This document shows positions 62,458-64,000 of a DNA stretch of 64,000 nt, piece after piece. The stretch's first letter is position 1, and each line of letters opens with the position of its first letter. The notes under the pieces were generated by a model that worked only from the letters and a program-made list of their open reading frames with translations, made no database searches and was not told where the DNA came from. The DNA is from Achromobacter sp. RTa. GTDB taxonomy: Bacteria; Pseudomonadota; Gammaproteobacteria; Burkholderiales; Burkholderiaceae_B. Location of the stretch: contig NZ_JPYO01000042.1 in the NCBI RefSeq assembly GCF_000757485.1, forward strand, positions 970,707 to 1,034,706, written 5' to 3'. Made by a program: the position numbers and the translations under genes.

Positions 62458-63546
62458 TTACGCCTCGAGCCCGCACAGGGCCTGCAGCACCGCCACGCGG
62501 CTCTGGCCCAACACCATGCCTTGCCAATCCTCCTGGCCGCAATAGAACGCGTCGAGAGTAGCCTTCAGGATTTCGCGGCGCAGCATGTCGCCAGCTTCGG
62601 GATGGGCGCGCAGCCAGTTGCGGCCGCGCAGCGCGTGTATCACCTCTTCCCACGGCTGGGTGCCGAACTCCAGCGCCATCAGGGTGGGTTCCGAATCGGG
62701 GCAGGCCTGGTAGATCAGGCCCGCCAGATGGCCAGTGATGTCCACCGACGCGGAACTGCCCTGGTAGGGCACGGCGATATCGCTGCCCCACCAGCAACGC
62801 GCCCGCGCCACTTCGGCCTCGTCGCGGCGGCCGGCATAGATCTTCTCGCCATGGCCGCGCGGGCCCAGGCCGGTGTGCACGTCGATCCAGCCGATGCGCG
62901 CATAAGGACTGGCATGGGTTTGCAGGATGCCGCGCAGGTTCACGAGCGACGCCGCCGGACGGTCGCCGCCATAGAACAGGCCGTCGGCATGCGTGTACTG
63001 CCCCTGCGAGACCGCCTGGGTCACGGCGGGCAGGCCGTGCTGCTCGATATGAAGGGCGAGGTCCTGCCGGTTCCCATCGGTAGGCGGCCATTCCTGCGGC
63101 AGCAGCAGGCCATGGACCAGGCCATAGCCGGGGTTGGCCGGCAGAGCCTGCGCGCCGAAAGGCTGCGCGTTGCGGTTCAGGTCCACGTTGCCTTCGTCCG
63201 TGCGCGCGATCCACGAAAACCCATAGGGGTTCACGGCGTGCACCAGCAGCAGGGCCACGCCCGCGCGCCGCGCCCGCTCCAGCATCGGCGCATCGTCCAG
63301 CAGCGCCAGCTGGCAGCCGGAGCCGCAGAAGCCTTCGACGCCGTGCGTGGCCGACGTCATGATGAGCAGCCGTTCGGCGTCCGCATCGCCGATCAGGGCC
63401 ACGTCGGTCGCGAGGGGTTCGCCTTCGCTGCCCAGGGGTTCGATGCCGTAGGACTGGACCAGCGAGGCCAGCGGCGACGCGGCCGACAGAAAGCGCTCGC
63501 GCGCCTGCGCGTAGCTCGAGGAAAAGTAGCGGGTCGTGGATTGCAT
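62458..63546 (-). CDS. DUF2817 family (M14-like) metallopeptidase
   Basis: A 362-residue protein of the DUF2817 group related to M14 carboxypeptidases. The zinc-binding H-x2-E is His68 and Glu71 (ATHGVEGFCGSG), the third His is in IGWIDVHTGLGP, and the catalytic Glu in LMALEFGTQPW. NPYGFSWIARTDEGNVDLNR is another family block. No signal peptide is seen. The ATG at 63546 is one base from the stop of the MFS gene, so the peptidase and transporter are coupled and probably handle one substrate, perhaps a small peptide or amide. Confidence 0.82.
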   Translation of the reverse strand: MQSTTRYFSSSYAQARERFLSAASPLASLVQSYGIEPLGSEGEPLATDVALIGDADAERLLIMTSATHGVEGFCGSGCQLALLDDAPMLERARRAGVALLLVHAVNPYGFSWIARTDEGNVDLNRNAQPFGAQALPANPGYGLVHGLLLPQEWPPTDGNRQDLALHIEQHGLPAVTQAVSQGQYTHADGLFYGGDRPAASLVNLRGILQTHASPYARIGWIDVHTGLGPRGHGEKIYAGRRDEAEVARARCWWGSDIAVPYQGSSASVDITGHLAGLIYQACPDSEPTLMALEFGTQPWEEVIHALRGRNWLRAHPEAGDMLRREILKATLDAFYCGQEDWQGMVLGQSRVAVLQALCGLEA

Positions 63547-63547
63547 G

Positions 63548-64000
63548 TCATGCCTCGCGAGTATCGATTTCATGGCCGGTGCGGTCCCGGATCCAGAACA
63601 GCACCACGGTGGAAAGCGTCACGGTCACCATCAGGTACCAGGCTGGCGCCATCGGGTTCCGAGTGACGTGCAGCAGCCAGGTCACGAAGAATTGCGCAAA
63701 GCCGCCGAATACGGAAATGCCCAGTCCATAGACCACCGACATGCCGGTCGTGCGCACCGCCTTCGGGAACAGCTCCGGCAGCATCGTGATCACCGGCGCG
63801 GTCTGCAAGGCCAGCAGCACTGCCAGCAGGGCGATCACCGTCATCAGCCGGCCCGTGCTGGGCGCGGCAACCAGCCACTGGAAGCAGGGCAGCAGGACGC
63901 ACACCATGGCCGCGCGCGACCAGAAGATCACTTTCTTGCGCCCCACCCTGTCGGCCAGCATGCCGACGAAGGGCGCCATCAGGAAGCCGATGGCGCCCAG
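63548..64000 (-). CDS. MFS transporter, C-terminal part, MHS family
   Basis: The last 150 residues of a major facilitator transporter; the N-terminal part lies beyond the window. It has the motif-A-like loop MLADRVGRKKVIFWSR and four to five helices (TVIALLAVLLALQTAPVITM, GLGISVFGGFAQFFVTWLL), with LPELFPKAVRTTGMSVVYGL as in metabolite:H+ symporters such as ShiA and ProP. It is translationally coupled to the DUF2817 peptidase. Confidence 0.85.
   Translation of the reverse strand: MGAIGFLMAPFVGMLADRVGRKKVIFWSRAAMVCVLLPCFQWLVAAPSTGRLMTVIALLAVLLALQTAPVITMLPELFPKAVRTTGMSVVYGLGISVFGGFAQFFVTWLLHVTRNPMAPAWYLMVTVTLSTVVLFWIRDRTGHEIDTREA

Overview
The window looks like chromosome of a GC-rich betaproteobacterium of the Alcaligenaceae, most likely Bordetella or Achromobacter. 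The reasons are the run hemA-prfA-prmC-grxD-ubiX, several periplasmic Bug (TctC-type) receptors beside their own regulators, many branched-chain-type (HAAT) ABC transporter genes, and GC-rich intergenic repeats of a kind I associate with that family. The genus is inferred from gene order and style; no marker gene was compared.

Layout. 1-9.35 kb: a catabolic cluster on the + strand with three SDR dehydrogenases, a complete five-gene HAAT transporter, a 3-ketosteroid-dehydrogenase-like flavoprotein and a GST. 9.4-13 kb: a 23-bp tandem repeat, an unknown Ala-rich protein, a DUF3100-type membrane protein divergent from a LysR regulator, and a small DUF2970 protein. 13-15.7 kb: two 80-bp GC-rich repeats, then sulfite reductase and DUF934. 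15.7-20.7 kb: an IclR regulator divergent from an operon of Bug receptor, acyl-CoA synthetase, citryl-CoA-lyase-like protein and SDR. 20.7-25 kb: the housekeeping run ubiX, grxD, prmC, prfA, hemA on the - strand. 25.3-28.2 kb: two identical tRNA-Phe genes flanking a large MscS channel. 28.3-31.4 kb: an ABC exporter and two unknown proteins. 31.4-33 kb: an ECF sigma / cupredoxin / DUF4142 operon. 33.1-36.6 kb: an M20 amidohydrolase divergent from a second LysR, closely related to the first, then a Bug receptor. 36.5-39.4 kb: Lrp regulator, LysE and RhtA exporters, and a glycine-rich protein. 39.5-51.5 kb: a long - strand set with a GMC oxidoreductase, aldehyde dehydrogenase, HAAT transporter with a fused permease-ATPase, CoA-transferase, HMG-CoA-lyase-like protein and a hydroxypyruvate-isomerase-like protein. 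51.7-59.6 kb: a LysR, an orphan binding protein nearly the same as the one in the transporter operon, and a 2-oxoacid dehydrogenase operon (fused E1, E2) with two SDRs and its GntR regulator inside. 59.8-64 kb: a His-rich TonB receptor of ZnuD type behind Zur-like sites, an irregular repeat array, a DUF2817 metallopeptidase and the end of an MFS transporter.

How the genes fit together. Most of the window is organised as import system plus CoA or redox enzymes plus a local regulator, which is typical of a metabolically versatile organism that uses organic acids and amino-acid-like compounds. The most interesting signals are regulatory: strong hairpins between binding-protein and permease genes in both HAAT operons, a shared operator candidate in front of the two related LysR genes, large perfect palindromes at the LysR, IclR and GntR promoters, a double Zur-like site, and two unusual repeat arrays. 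No phage, integrase, transposase, CRISPR array or rRNA gene was seen.
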